Shown here: positions 32,944 to 42,003 of the stretch, piece by piece | Numbering within the stretch: position 1 is the stretch's first letter | How the letters are laid out: each line of letters begins with the position of its first letter | From: Natronospirillum sp965602035 | GTDB taxonomy: Bacteria > Pseudomonadota > Gammaproteobacteria > Pseudomonadales > Natronospirillaceae | Assembly: GCA_965602035.1 (NCBI GenBank) | Contig: OZ271919.1 | Location: 186,001-250,000 of the forward strand | Direction of reading: 5' to 3' | Length of the DNA stretch: 64,000 nucleotides | Made by a program: the position numbers and the translations under genes | Notes under the pieces: model-generated | Told to the model about the DNA's origin: nothing | The model's input: the letters and a program-made list of their open reading frames with translations, nothing else | Databases searched by the model: none

Positions 32944-34955
32944 GTGCACCAGATACTGTCATGGAAGCCGAAGAGCTGAAGATACTGAATCGAAAAGGTC
33001 CCTGGCCGCTGGCGTTGCTGATCGGTCTGGTCGCGGTCACCCTGTCGCTGTTCCAGCTCTATGCGGCCGGCGTCACCCCACTGGGCCTGTTCTATCAGCG
33101 AAGCATTCACCTGGCCCTGGTGCTGATGCTTGCCTTCCTGCTGTTTCCGCCACTTGCCGGTCGGTCGCGCGGCTGGTTGGGCACCATCATCGATATTGCC
33201 TTTTTCTGCGGTGCGTTCTACACCGGCTTCTACCTCGCTTGGAATCTGGACGCCATATTCGATCGGGCCGGGTTCTGGACGGATCTGGATATCCTCGCCG
33301 GTGTCATTGCCACGGTCACGCTGCTGGAGGCAAGCCGACGCGCTGTCGGGCTGGGCATCACTGTAATCGGCGTCGTAGCCATTCTGTATGCATTCGCCGG
33401 TAATCGGGGTGAACTGCCCTGGCTCGGGGAATGGTTGCCGGGCATGCTGAATCACCGTGGCTACAGCCTTGATCGAGTCGCAGCCCAGCTTTATCTGGGA
33501 CAGGAAGGCATTTTCGGGATTCCGCTCGGTGTTGCGGCAACTTTCGTCTTTATATTTGTTCTGTTCGGCGCGTTTCTTGAGGTCACCGGCGCCGGATATT
33601 TCTTTATCGATCTGGCCTTCGCCGGTACCGGTCGCCAGCGCGGAGGGCCGGCAAAAGCTGCGGTGCTTGCGTCGGCCGGAATGGGCTCTATCTCCGGCAG
33701 TGCCATAGCCAATACCGTAACCAGTGGCAGTTTCACCATTCCGCTGATGAAAAAGCTGGGCTATAAGCCGGCGCAGGCGGGGGGAGTTGAAGCAGCGGCC
33801 AGTACCGGGGGACAGATCATGCCGCCTCTTATGGGCGCTGGCGCGTTTCTGATGGCCGAGTATACGGGCGTCGCCTACCTCGATATCGTCAAGGTGAGCG
33901 TATTTCCTGCCCTGCTGTATTTCGCGACGGTTTACCTTTTCGTGCATCTGATCGCCATAAAACAGGGCATGGAAGGGCTTCCCGGTTCCGAGCTCCCGGA
34001 TGTGCGGGAAGTGATGATGCGAGGCTGGTTCCTGCTGCTGCCGGTTCTGTTGCTCGTGGCCTTGCTGGTCATGGGCTTTTCACCGATGCGGGTCGGCTTC
34101 TACGCCATCGTCAGTGTCGTTGGCGTGGCGGCGTTAAACGGCCTCTACAGAGCGGTACGCCACGGTATCACCCATTCATCGTTGGTGCCGACCCTGCGGC
34201 GTGCCTTCCTGCAGGGGCTGGGTAAGCTTGTTGATGCCCTTGAATTGGGGGCACGTAATGCGGTTGCCGTGAGTGTTGCCTGTGGCGTAGCCGGTATCGT
34301 GGTGGCGGTCGTGGGTCTGACCGGCCTGGGATTGAAATTTTCGTCCATGATGGTGGCGCTGTCGGGCGGCAACCTGATCGTGGTGGTGTTCCTGATCGCA
34401 TTGGCCAGCCTCATTCTGGGACTGGGGCTGCCGGTCACCGCCAGCTACATTGTGCTGATCGTGCTGGTGGGGCCGGCACTGGAGAACGAGTTCGGCATCC
34501 CGCTGCTGGTCGCGCACCTGCTGGTGTTCTGGTATTCGCAGGACTCCAACGTGACGCCCCCCGTAGCACTCGCGGCATTCGCGGCCTCCGCCATCGCTGG
34601 CAGCAAGACGATGGAAACCAGTGTACAGGCCTGGAAATTTGCCAAGGGGCTTTATCTGATCCCGTTGTTCATGGTCTTCAACCCGGAGATCATCATCGGT
34701 GGGCCGCTGCCCCTGCTGCTCTGGCAGGGGGTAATGATCGTGCTGGGCCTCGCCGCATTCGCATCGTCGATTGAGGGCTACCTGTTCACCTGGATGAAAC
34801 CTTGGCTGCGGCTTGGTTTGGCGGTTGCCACCGTGATGGTGTTTGTTCCTGACGTAATGGTACAGGGCGCTGGTGGCGCGATTATTGTCGGCCTGTTGCT
34901 GGTGAACTTCCTTGCCGGAAGAGCGGCCAGCGCCACGCCTGAATCCAGGGCCTGA
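32940..34955 (+). CDS. TRAP transporter fused permease (4TM/12TM, TAXI type)
   Basis: A 671-residue inner-membrane protein combining the small and large TRAP permeases. The N-terminal DctQ-like part (about 20-150) leads into a DctM-like core with motifs GQEGIFGIPLGVAATFVFIFVLFGAFLEVTGAGYFFIDLAFAGTGRQRGGPAKAAVLASAGMGSISGSAIANTVTSG, GGQIMPPLMGAGAFLMAEYTG and LGLGLPVTASYIVLIVLVGPAL. Two or three extra segments close the C-terminus. The ATGA overlap with the DUF1850 gene indicates coupling. A hairpin at 34968-34986 follows the stop. Confidence 0.94.
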   Translation: MSAPDTVMEAEELKILNRKGPWPLALLIGLVAVTLSLFQLYAAGVTPLGLFYQRSIHLALVLMLAFLLFPPLAGRSRGWLGTIIDIAFFCGAFYTGFYLAWNLDAIFDRAGFWTDLDILAGVIATVTLLEASRRAVGLGITVIGVVAILYAFAGNRGELPWLGEWLPGMLNHRGYSLDRVAAQLYLGQEGIFGIPLGVAATFVFIFVLFGAFLEVTGAGYFFIDLAFAGTGRQRGGPAKAAVLASAGMGSISGSAIANTVTSGSFTIPLMKKLGYKPAQAGGVEAAASTGGQIMPPLMGAGAFLMAEYTGVAYLDIVKVSVFPALLYFATVYLFVHLIAIKQGMEGLPGSELPDVREVMMRGWFLLLPVLLLVALLVMGFSPMRVGFYAIVSVVGVAALNGLYRAVRHGITHSSLVPTLRRAFLQGLGKLVDALELGARNAVAVSVACGVAGIVVAVVGLTGLGLKFSSMMVALSGGNLIVVVFLIALASLILGLGLPVTASYIVLIVLVGPALENEFGIPLLVAHLLVFWYSQDSNVTPPVALAAFAASAIAGSKTMETSVQAWKFAKGLYLIPLFMVFNPEIIIGGPLPLLLWQGVMIVLGLAAFASSIEGYLFTWMKPWLRLGLAVATVMVFVPDVMVQGAGGAIIVGLLLVNFLAGRAASATPESRA

Positions 34956-34967
34956 GGCCTGTGCGGC

Positions 34968-34986
34968 GGTCCGGGTAATCCGGACC
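34968..34986. terminator. Hairpin after the TAXI permease gene
   Basis: Arms GGTCCGG and CCGGACC with a 5-base loop lie 13 bases past the permease stop. No T-run follows, so terminator function is possible but weak. The converging galU gene ends 53 bases later. Confidence 0.45.
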
Positions 34987-35038
34987 ACCCACTGGTGTGC
35001 TCAGAGGGTATGCGCATTAACCAGACAGCAGAGCAGGA

Positions 35039-35869
35039 TCATTCAGTGTAGAGGTTGTTGTAAACGTAATTGGTGGCGTCGACAAACCCGTGCACATTGC
35101 CGCAGTCAAAGCGTGTGCCCTTGAACTTGTAGGCCATCACACAGCCATCCTGCGCCTGTTGCAGCAGGGCGTCGGTCAACTGGATTTCATCATTCTTGCC
35201 GGGCCTGGTGTTGTGCAGGATCTCGAAAATGTCCGGCGTGAGAATATAGCGCCCGATGATGGCAAGGTTTGACGGTGCCTTGTCCTTGTCGGGCTTTTCT
35301 ACCATATCATCGACCCGGTACAGGCCGTTTTTCATGGCCTCACCCTTGATCACACCGTACTTGTGTATCTCGTCTTCCGGCACTTCCATAACGGCGACGA
35401 TGCTGCACCGGAACTGTTTATAGATGCGCACCATCTGGCCGAGCACGTTCAGTTCACCGGGATCGGGCAGGCAGAGGTCATCTGCCAGCACCACGCCGAA
35501 CGGCTCTGCGCCGATCAGCGTTTCGCCGGTCAGAATCGCGTGGCCCAGTCCTTTCATTTCCGGCTGGCGAGTGAACGAGAACTGCGCGCTGGCCATGACA
35601 TACCGGATGGATTCCAGGTATTTCTCCTTGTCGGAGCCGGAAATCTGGTGTTCGAGTTCGTAGGAAATATCAAAATGGTCCGCAATGGCACGCTTGCCGC
35701 GGCCGGTAACGAAACCGATGCGATTCAGCCCCGCTTCAATGGCTTCTTCCACCCCGTATTGGACCAGCGGCTTGTTCACCACCGGCATCATTTCCTTCGC
35801 CAGCGCCTTGGTGGCTGGCAGGAACCGTGTGCCGTATCCGGCCACCGGGAACAGGCATTTATTGATCAT
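35039..35869 (-). CDS. galU: UTP-glucose-1-phosphate uridylyltransferase (GalU)
   Basis: A 276-residue cytoplasmic nucleotidyltransferase making UDP-glucose from UTP and glucose 1-phosphate. Family motifs: PVAGYGTRFLPATKALAKEMMPVVNKPLVQYGVEEAI at 8-44, then GLGHAILTGETLIG, VVLADDLCLPD (metal-binding aspartates) and MVEKPDKDKAPSNLAIIGRY. GGAGGT directly before the ATG at 35869 fixes the start; the longer reading frame overlaps the divergent gene. UDP-glucose feeds cell-surface polysaccharide and possibly glucosylated osmolytes made with the neighbouring phosphorylase. Confidence 0.97.
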   Translation of the reverse strand: MINKCLFPVAGYGTRFLPATKALAKEMMPVVNKPLVQYGVEEAIEAGLNRIGFVTGRGKRAIADHFDISYELEHQISGSDKEKYLESIRYVMASAQFSFTRQPEMKGLGHAILTGETLIGAEPFGVVLADDLCLPDPGELNVLGQMVRIYKQFRCSIVAVMEVPEDEIHKYGVIKGEAMKNGLYRVDDMVEKPDKDKAPSNLAIIGRYILTPDIFEILHNTRPGKNDEIQLTDALLQQAQDGCVMAYKFKGTRFDCGNVHGFVDATNYVYNNLYTE

Positions 35870-35986
35870 GGGACCTCCATTGGTACGCTGTCCGCCAATC
35901 TGCGCTGCAATCCCCGTGCCTTTGCGGATACAGCGGCATAAAATCTGCAGGCAGTCTAGCACGCCAACCGCAGCAAGAGCAGGCCA

Positions 35987-37762
35987 ATGACGCAACCGGG
36001 CGATACCACGAAACAGACTGCCACAGCCGTGCTGGAGGCGCTGAGCTCACGAGTGCACGAGGAGTGTGCACATATTTACGGGGCGACGACCGGCGCCGAG
36101 ACGGCAACACGTCTGTTGGAGCTGGTTGAAGCATCGCGAATGCACCAGAACGGGGCATTCAATCGCCCATCACGCCCGGTTAACGAGCAGGATGTACTGC
36201 TCATTACCTATGGCAATACCATCCAGGCGACTGACGAAAGGCCACTGCAGACACTGAGGCGGTTTCTCGACGAACGTCTCCCGGAAATCAGCCATGTGCA
36301 TGTGCTGCCATTTTTTCCCTACAGCTCCGACGACGGGTTTTCAGTAATCGACTACCTGCTGGTCGATCCGGCTTTGGGGAATTGGGCGGATATCCGGGCC
36401 CTGGCAGATTCCAGGTCGCTGATGTTCGATTTCGTGCTGAATCACATCTCCAGGGAGAGTGTCTGGTTTGCGGACTTCGTGGCGAATCATCCGCCGGGGC
36501 GCGATTATTTCATGGAGCTGGACCCGGCTACTGACGTGTCCGCAGTGGTCAGACCGCGCAGCCAGGCACTGCTGACACCGATATATACCCGTCGCGGCGT
36601 GCGCCATGTCTGGGCCACGTTCTCTGCAGACCAGATAGACCTGAATTACGCCAACCCGGATGTACTGGTGGAAATGGTGCGGATTTTTCTGATTTATCTG
36701 GACCAGGGGGCGGAGTGGGTGCGACTGGATGCGGTTGCCTTTCTCTGGAAGCAACTGGGTACATCGTCCATCCACCGGCCGGAGACGCACGCCGTGGTGA
36801 GACTCCTGAGGGCGTTGGCGGAGGCGCTGAAACCGGGCAGTCAGATCGTGACTGAAACCAATGTCCCTCACCATGAAAACCTGACCTACTTCGGGGAGGG
36901 TGACGAAGCGCACATGATCTACCAGTTTGCGCTGCCGCCTCTGGTTCTCTTCACGATGAACCGCGGCAATGCGGACCTGCTGACCAACTGGGCACAGACT
37001 CTGGCGCCACCCCCTCCGGGCTGCACGTTTCTGAATTTCACTGCATCCCATGATGGTATCGGGTTGCGAGCGCTCGAGGGCATGTTGCCGCAACATGAGA
37101 TCACCAGCCTGATCGATGCCATGCATCGGTTCGGCGGCTACGTCAGTATGAAAGCCAATGCTGACGGCACAGACTCTCCGTATGAGATCAATATTACGTA
37201 CTTTGATGCCATGATGGGTACCCGCCGGGGGCCGGACCGCTGGCAGGTCGAGCGTTTCATCTGTGCCCAGACCATTCCACTCGTCCTGCAGGGCGTGCCG
37301 GCGTTCTATATCCACTCCCTGCTGGGTACACCAAACGACCAACGGGGCGTGGAGATTACCGGCAGGCTGCGTGCCATCAACCGGAAGCGCTGGCAATGGG
37401 ATGAGCTGGAGCCGCTTCTGGATCGCCCGGCCAGCCCGCAGAGCCAGGTCTATCAGGCATTGCGGGAGCGCATTGCACTGCGCCAGCAGTTACCCGCGTT
37501 AAGCCCGGCGGCCGGCCAGCGCATATTTGATCTGGATTCCCACCTGTTTATAGTCCAGAGGGGCGATGGAAATGAGACGGTCATCTGTGTCTTCAACGTG
37601 GCGCCGCAGGATGTCACGCTGTCTCTGGTCCGGCTCCTCCACAGTGACGCGTTGGGTGCGGAGGACCTGCTCACCGGGCAGCGTCACGCCGGTGGCAAAC
37701 AACTGGAGCTGGCACCCTACCAGTGTCTCTGGCTGGTCCCGGTCGAATCCTACACCGAGTAG
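35987..37762 (+). CDS. GH13_18 sugar phosphorylase (sucrose / glucosylglycerate / glucosylglycerol phosphorylase type)
   Basis: A 591-residue cytoplasmic alpha-amylase-family phosphorylase. The TIM barrel carries nucleophile D248 (WVRLDAVAFLWK), acid/base E290 (VTETNVPHHEN) and stabilising D356 (SHDGIGLR). Opening motifs are LLITYGNTI and HVLPFFPYSSDDGFSVIDY. These are typical of the subfamily that reversibly phosphorolyses sucrose, glucosylglycerate or glucosylglycerol to glucose 1-phosphate. The TETNVPH form and the marine-type context favour the last two, but only modelling or assay would decide. Divergent from galU, which uses the product glucose 1-phosphate. Confidence 0.85.
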   Translation: MTQPGDTTKQTATAVLEALSSRVHEECAHIYGATTGAETATRLLELVEASRMHQNGAFNRPSRPVNEQDVLLITYGNTIQATDERPLQTLRRFLDERLPEISHVHVLPFFPYSSDDGFSVIDYLLVDPALGNWADIRALADSRSLMFDFVLNHISRESVWFADFVANHPPGRDYFMELDPATDVSAVVRPRSQALLTPIYTRRGVRHVWATFSADQIDLNYANPDVLVEMVRIFLIYLDQGAEWVRLDAVAFLWKQLGTSSIHRPETHAVVRLLRALAEALKPGSQIVTETNVPHHENLTYFGEGDEAHMIYQFALPPLVLFTMNRGNADLLTNWAQTLAPPPPGCTFLNFTASHDGIGLRALEGMLPQHEITSLIDAMHRFGGYVSMKANADGTDSPYEINITYFDAMMGTRRGPDRWQVERFICAQTIPLVLQGVPAFYIHSLLGTPNDQRGVEITGRLRAINRKRWQWDELEPLLDRPASPQSQVYQALRERIALRQQLPALSPAAGQRIFDLDSHLFIVQRGDGNETVICVFNVAPQDVTLSLVRLLHSDALGAEDLLTGQRHAGGKQLELAPYQCLWLVPVESYTE

Positions 37763-37770
37763 CGAACAGG

Positions 37771-38046
37771 TTACCGACCCGATGTGGCAGTACGTGAATC
37801 AGGCTCCGGGAATTCTGTCGCCGGTGATGTGTCCTGCGGCGTATTGATCATTTCTGTGTAGGGTGTATGGTGCACCAGCCGAGCGCGATTGCGGAACCGT
37901 TTGGGAATCTGGTCGCGGGCCCGGCTAATGCTCTGGTAAGGACGCACCCCCAAAGGGTAACGTTGGCCGTCGGTCTCGACATAGACCGAGTAGCCCGCCT
38001 CAGTGGCAATAATCAGATACTCCCGATTGTCTGTCGACTGTGGCAA
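37771..38046 (-). CDS. Small hypothetical protein (about 91 residues)
   Basis: A short soluble protein: an N-terminal beta-like segment (YLIIATEAGYSVYVETDGQRYPLGVRP), a basic helix (SRARDQIPKRFRNRARLVHH) and a disordered acidic tail. I recognise no family with confidence. Start choice: GGGAGG abuts the ATG at 38052 with no spacer, while a TTG two codons inside (38046) has normal six-base spacing, so I favour TTG. It converges on the phosphorylase gene, ending 8 bases from it. Confidence 0.55.
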   Translation of the reverse strand: MPQSTDNREYLIIATEAGYSVYVETDGQRYPLGVRPYQSISRARDQIPKRFRNRARLVHHTPYTEMINTPQDTSPATEFPEPDSRTATSGR

Positions 38047-38212
38047 AGTCATCCTCCCGGAACTGTCAGCCGTAGTTATCAGTTCTTACGAGCGTCGGCC
38101 CGTGTTCGGATGACCGGTCGGGAACAGTCGATGGCACGCTCACCGCCTGTTTGCACGGTCGTGTCCGGGCTACGAATTGACGCTCGAATCCACTATGAAC
38201 AAGGGAAACGCG

Positions 38213-39151
38213 ATGAACCCGGTAATTTCGGTTTCAAATCTCGACAAGACCTACGACGATGGCTTTCAGGCGCTGCGTGATGTGAGCCTTGATATCGAGG
38301 AAGGTGAGATTTTTGCGTTGCTGGGCCCGAACGGTGCCGGCAAAACCACACTGATCAGCATCATCTGCGGCCTGGTCAACCCGAGCGCCGGTAAGGTAAC
38401 GGCAGCAGGTTACGATATTATCAGTGAGTATCGTGCGGCGCGCGCAAGTATTGGCCTGGTACCACAGGAGCTTGCCACCAATGCGTTCGAGTCTGTGCTG
38501 GCGACGGTAAAATTCAGCCGGGGTCTGTTCGGCAAGCCCAATGACCCGGATTATCTGGAAAAGGTCTTGCGCGATCTTTCACTCTGGGACAAGCGCAACA
38601 GCCGCACTATGGAATTGTCGGGCGGCATGAAGCGTCGCCTGATGATTGCCAAGGCGTTGTCGCACGAGCCACGAATTCTGTTTCTGGATGAGCCTACCGC
38701 CGGTGTGGACGTGGAGCTTCGCCGCGATATGTGGGACATGGTTCGCCGCCTGCGCGAGAACGGCACCACGATCATTCTGACAACCCACTATATCGAGGAG
38801 GCCGAGGAGATGGCTGATCGCGTGGGTGTGATCAATAAAGGGCGTATTGTGCTGGTGGAAGAAAAAAATTCACTCATGCAGAAGCTGGGCAAGAAGCAAT
38901 TGTCTCTGGTACTGCGGGAGCCGCTGGAAAAAGTACCGGACGCCCTGGCCAATCTTGACCTTGAACTGGCGGACAGTGGCCACCAACTGGTGTATACCTT
39001 TGACGCCACGCAGGACCAGGACAGTCTGTCGGAACTGCTGCAGCGCGTTCAGCAGGCGGGCATCGAGTTCCGGGATCTGCAGACCAGCGAGAGTTCACTT
39101 GAAGAAATTTTTGTCAATCTGGTCCGAGAGCAGGAGGCGCCCGCCGCATGA
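38213..39151 (+). CDS. yadG: ABC-2 type transporter ATP-binding protein (YadG-like)
   Basis: A 312-residue ATPase of the DrrA/NodI/YadG group. Walker A GPNGAGKT, Q-loop VPQELATN, signature LSGGMKRRLMIAKAL, Walker B ILFLDEPTAGVD and H-loop TTHYIEEAEEMADRV are all present, with a C-terminal domain (about 225-305) ending ETSESSLEEIFVNLV. AAGGGA at seven bases favours ATG 38213 over ATG 38195. The permease start overlaps its stop (ATGA). YadGH is an exporter of unknown substrate. Confidence 0.9.
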   Translation: MNPVISVSNLDKTYDDGFQALRDVSLDIEEGEIFALLGPNGAGKTTLISIICGLVNPSAGKVTAAGYDIISEYRAARASIGLVPQELATNAFESVLATVKFSRGLFGKPNDPDYLEKVLRDLSLWDKRNSRTMELSGGMKRRLMIAKALSHEPRILFLDEPTAGVDVELRRDMWDMVRRLRENGTTIILTTHYIEEAEEMADRVGVINKGRIVLVEEKNSLMQKLGKKQLSLVLREPLEKVPDALANLDLELADSGHQLVYTFDATQDQDSLSELLQRVQQAGIEFRDLQTSESSLEEIFVNLVREQEAPAA

Positions 39152-39909
39152 ATTTCTATTCCATACGCGCCATCTACCTGTTTGAAATGTCCCGAACGGT
39201 GCGCACCATTCTGCAGAGTATTGCCACGCCGGTTATTTCAACCTGCCTGTATTTTATCGTGTTCGGCTCCGCTATCGGCTCGCGCATGGTGGAAATCGAT
39301 GGCGTCAGTTACGGCGCATTTATCGTTCCGGGGCTGGTCATGCTGACGCTACTGATGCAGAGCGTGTCCAACGCCTCGTTCGGCATCTATATGCCCAAGT
39401 TCAACGGTACGATCTATGAGGTGATGTCGGCTCCGGTGTCGTACGTGGAAATCGTGATCGGCTACGTGGGCGCCGCAGCGACCAAGTCCGTGGTATTGGG
39501 GCTGATCATTCTGCTGACGGCAAACCTGTTTGTGGATTACCAGGTGATGCATCCGTTCTGGATGGTGAGCTTCCTTGTGCTCACTTCAATTACGTTCAGT
39601 TTTCTCGGCTTTATTATCGGGATATGGGCAGACGGGTTCGAGAAGCTGCAGATTGTGCCCATGATGGTGGTGACGCCGCTGACCTTCCTGGGTGGCACCT
39701 TCTATTCCATTGATATGCTGCCTACGTTCTGGCAGGGCGTGACATTGCTCAATCCGGTGGTGTATCTGGTCAGTGGGTTCCGGTGGGCGTTCTATGGCAC
39801 CTCAGATGTGCATATCGTTATCAGTATCGGTATGACGCTCGGGTTTCTCCTGCTCTTTCTCGGGATCACCGCCTGGATCTTCAAGACGGGCTACAAGCTC
39901 AGGAGCTGA
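39148..39909 (+). CDS. yadH: ABC-2 type transporter permease (YadH-like)
   Basis: A 253-residue inner-membrane permease of the ABC-2 family with six membrane segments. It has the YadH/NodJ signatures TILQSIATPVISTCLYFIVFGSAIGSR, SYGAFIVPGLVMLTLLMQSV and TPLTFLGGTFYSIDMLPTFW. It dimerises and works with the upstream ATPase. Candidate cargo is a polysaccharide, lipid or drug. The surrounding galU and phosphomannomutase genes make a surface carbohydrate conceivable, but nothing in the sequence shows it. Confidence 0.9.
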   Translation: MNFYSIRAIYLFEMSRTVRTILQSIATPVISTCLYFIVFGSAIGSRMVEIDGVSYGAFIVPGLVMLTLLMQSVSNASFGIYMPKFNGTIYEVMSAPVSYVEIVIGYVGAAATKSVVLGLIILLTANLFVDYQVMHPFWMVSFLVLTSITFSFLGFIIGIWADGFEKLQIVPMMVVTPLTFLGGTFYSIDMLPTFWQGVTLLNPVVYLVSGFRWAFYGTSDVHIVISIGMTLGFLLLFLGITAWIFKTGYKLRS

Positions 39910-39987
39910 CAGGTTGGATTTATAGCTGGCCCTGCGCACGGCAGTCCACCCGGAGACCGGGCACAAGTACGTCCCTGTAGCCCTGCC

Positions 39988-40009
39988 TCGAAAACATCCA
40001 TGTTTTCGA
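39988..40009. repeat. REP-like palindrome between yadH and manB
   Basis: TCGAAAACAT and ATGTTTTCGA, 10-base perfect arms with a 2-base loop, embedded in a non-coding stretch that also carries GTCCCTGTAGCCCTGCC. The layout resembles dispersed REP elements of gammaproteobacteria placed between converging genes. I found only this copy in the window. Confidence 0.5.
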
Positions 40010-40066
40010 AGCTCTCCGGTTGGATTGCCGAGCACGGGCCGCCAGCCGCTTCGCCGCAACGCGACA

Positions 40067-41431
40067 TCAACCGCGCAGAATCGACAGAATCTCGTCGGTT
40101 TTCTGTCGCATCAGGGTCTCGTCACCGCGGGTCTCGAGGTTCAGACGCACCACTGGCTCGGTGTTGGATTTGCGCAGATTGAACCGCCACTGATCGAACG
40201 TCAGAGAGATACCGTCCATCGTATCCTCACCGATGGCATCGGCACGGAACGCGTTATAGACCCGTTCGATGGCGGCGTCGGCGTCGTCCACTGTGCTGTT
40301 GATCTCCCCGGGTGAGGGGTATTGCGACATCCGCTCGCTCACCAGCTCGCTGAGGCTCTGTTTCTTCTTGCTCAGCAAGTCGACCACCAGCACCCAGGGA
40401 ATCATGCCGCTGTCGCAATAGGCGAAATCACGGAAATAGTGGTGGGCGCTCATCTCACCGCCATAGATCGCGTTTTCCTTGTGCATGACTTCCTTGATAT
40501 AGGCGTGCCCGGTGCGCGACTGAATGGCCTTGCCATTGTGCTTTTCACAGACGTCCTGCGTATTCCAGATAAGCCGGGGGTCGTGAATGATGTTTGAGCC
40601 CGGGTGCTTCACCAGAAACGCTTCGGCGAGCAGCCCGACCACATAGTAGCCCTCGATGAACCGGCCCGTGTGGTCCCAGAAAAAGCAGCGGTCGAAGTCG
40701 CCATCCCAGGCAATGCCCATATCCGCATTATGCTCTCGCACGGCATTGCCGGTTACCGGCTGCTGCTCGGTCAGAATCGGGTTGGGAATGCCGTTGGGGA
40801 AGGTGCCGTCCGGCTCGTTGAAGAGTTTGACGAATTCAATGGGAATGCCCCGCTGCTGCAGCGTGTTCTCGATGCGATTCACCGTATCGCAGGCCGCGCC
40901 GTTGCCGGCGTTGACCACTAACTTGGTCGGTCGGATGTCCTCGGTATCCAGATAACTCAGCACATGGTCCACATAGGCCTGAGAGTGGTCCAACTGGGTC
41001 AGTGCTCCCAGGGTCTCCGGGTCGTCGAACTGATTGGCCTCCGCCAGACGCCGGATATCCTGCAGGCCGGTGTCATTGCTGATCGGCCGGCTCTGTTCGC
41101 GGACCATCTTCATGCCATTATAGTCGATCGGGTTATGGCTTGCGGTTACCATGATGCCGCCATCCAGGCCGAGCGCCTTGGTGGCGTAATAGACCTCTTC
41201 GGTACCGATCAGGCCCAGGTCGATGACATCGACACCGGAGTCCATCAGGCCGTTTGCGAGCGCCGTTTTCAGCGTTTCGGAGGTTTCCCGGACATCGCCA
41301 CCCACGCAGACTTTTTTCGGCGACAGAAACTGGGCGTAGGCCCGGCCGATACGATAGACAATTTCCTCGTTCAGCTCCTCGCCAAGTTTGCCGCGAATGT
41401 CGTACGCCTTGAAACAGGTGAGCGTGGTCAT
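40067..41431 (-). CDS. manB: Phosphomannomutase / phosphoglucomutase (ManB/CpsG)
   Basis: A 454-residue alpha-D-phosphohexomutase interconverting mannose (or glucose) 6- and 1-phosphates through a phosphoserine. Catalytic S98 lies in VTASHNP; the metal loop is WDGDFDRCF; the sugar loop is GGEMSAHHYF; the phosphate loop is RKSNTEPVVRLN. The GEMSAHHYF form is typical of CpsG/ManB. I use ATG at 41431 (MTTLTCFKAYDIRG) rather than the extension to 41467. It supplies GDP-mannose or glucose 1-phosphate for surface polysaccharide, fitting nearby galU. Confidence 0.93.
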   Translation of the reverse strand: MTTLTCFKAYDIRGKLGEELNEEIVYRIGRAYAQFLSPKKVCVGGDVRETSETLKTALANGLMDSGVDVIDLGLIGTEEVYYATKALGLDGGIMVTASHNPIDYNGMKMVREQSRPISNDTGLQDIRRLAEANQFDDPETLGALTQLDHSQAYVDHVLSYLDTEDIRPTKLVVNAGNGAACDTVNRIENTLQQRGIPIEFVKLFNEPDGTFPNGIPNPILTEQQPVTGNAVREHNADMGIAWDGDFDRCFFWDHTGRFIEGYYVVGLLAEAFLVKHPGSNIIHDPRLIWNTQDVCEKHNGKAIQSRTGHAYIKEVMHKENAIYGGEMSAHHYFRDFAYCDSGMIPWVLVVDLLSKKKQSLSELVSERMSQYPSPGEINSTVDDADAAIERVYNAFRADAIGEDTMDGISLTFDQWRFNLRKSNTEPVVRLNLETRGDETLMRQKTDEILSILRG

Positions 41432-41585
41432 AGGATCATTCCCTTCTGTCATTGTGTTCAGACACATCGAAAACCAAGTGCCCGGAGGTGTGGCAGTGAC
41501 TGTGTGCCTGTCTGTTCCCGGTCAGTTTACTGGCGAGCCGTCCGGATGACCAGCCGCCATCCGTTGAGCCCAGGGGGCCGTGCGC

Positions 41586-41903
41586 TCAGTTGGAACGACT
41601 GAAAAGGTCAGGCAGGCGCATGGCGAGAGAAATGGGGCCCTCCAGGCGTACACGTCCGCTGAGAAACGCCTGGGTGCCGGAGAGCTCCCGGTTCAGCAGT
41701 GCACGGCAGGTTGCCTCGGTCAGGCGCAGGGTGATATCCGGGTTCTCGGGTTGCTCTTCACGGAACTGGCAGGTCTGTTCCGACACCACGAGACTGAAAG
41801 GACTATCGTCGACCATGAAACAGTAGGTAATATCAAGGTCGGCTGCCTGCTCCGGATCAAACTTCGCCTCAAGCCGCCGGAAGAACTGGGACAGGTCAGA
41901 CAT
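41586..41903 (-). CDS. SCP2 sterol-binding domain protein
   Basis: A 105-residue cytoplasmic protein of the SCP2 lipid-binding fold: five-strand pattern with ITYCFMVDDSPFSLVV, PDITLRLTEATCRALLNREL and GTQAFLSGRVRLEGPISLAMRLPDLF (signature segment of SCP2 proteins). Such single-domain proteins bind acyl chains or act as folding platforms; UbiJ uses the same fold. ATG 41903 is chosen over 41936, which would overlap the opposite gene's leader. It is divergent from sohB with a 100-base gap. Confidence 0.8.
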   Translation of the reverse strand: MSDLSQFFRRLEAKFDPEQAADLDITYCFMVDDSPFSLVVSEQTCQFREEQPENPDITLRLTEATCRALLNRELSGTQAFLSGRVRLEGPISLAMRLPDLFSRSN

Positions 41904-42003
41904 AGGGCTACTCGAGCTGCTGGAAACGCGGCTCATGATAGTGGATTCGTCCGGGCAAGGCCACGCCGATGGGCCGTACCGGACTGACAGGAGATCAAAT
42001 TCT

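Noticed and set aside
32748..33947. Long minus-strand frame (399 codons) opposite the fused TRAP permease
   Set aside because: Same reasons: antisense to clear membrane protein codons and of implausible composition.
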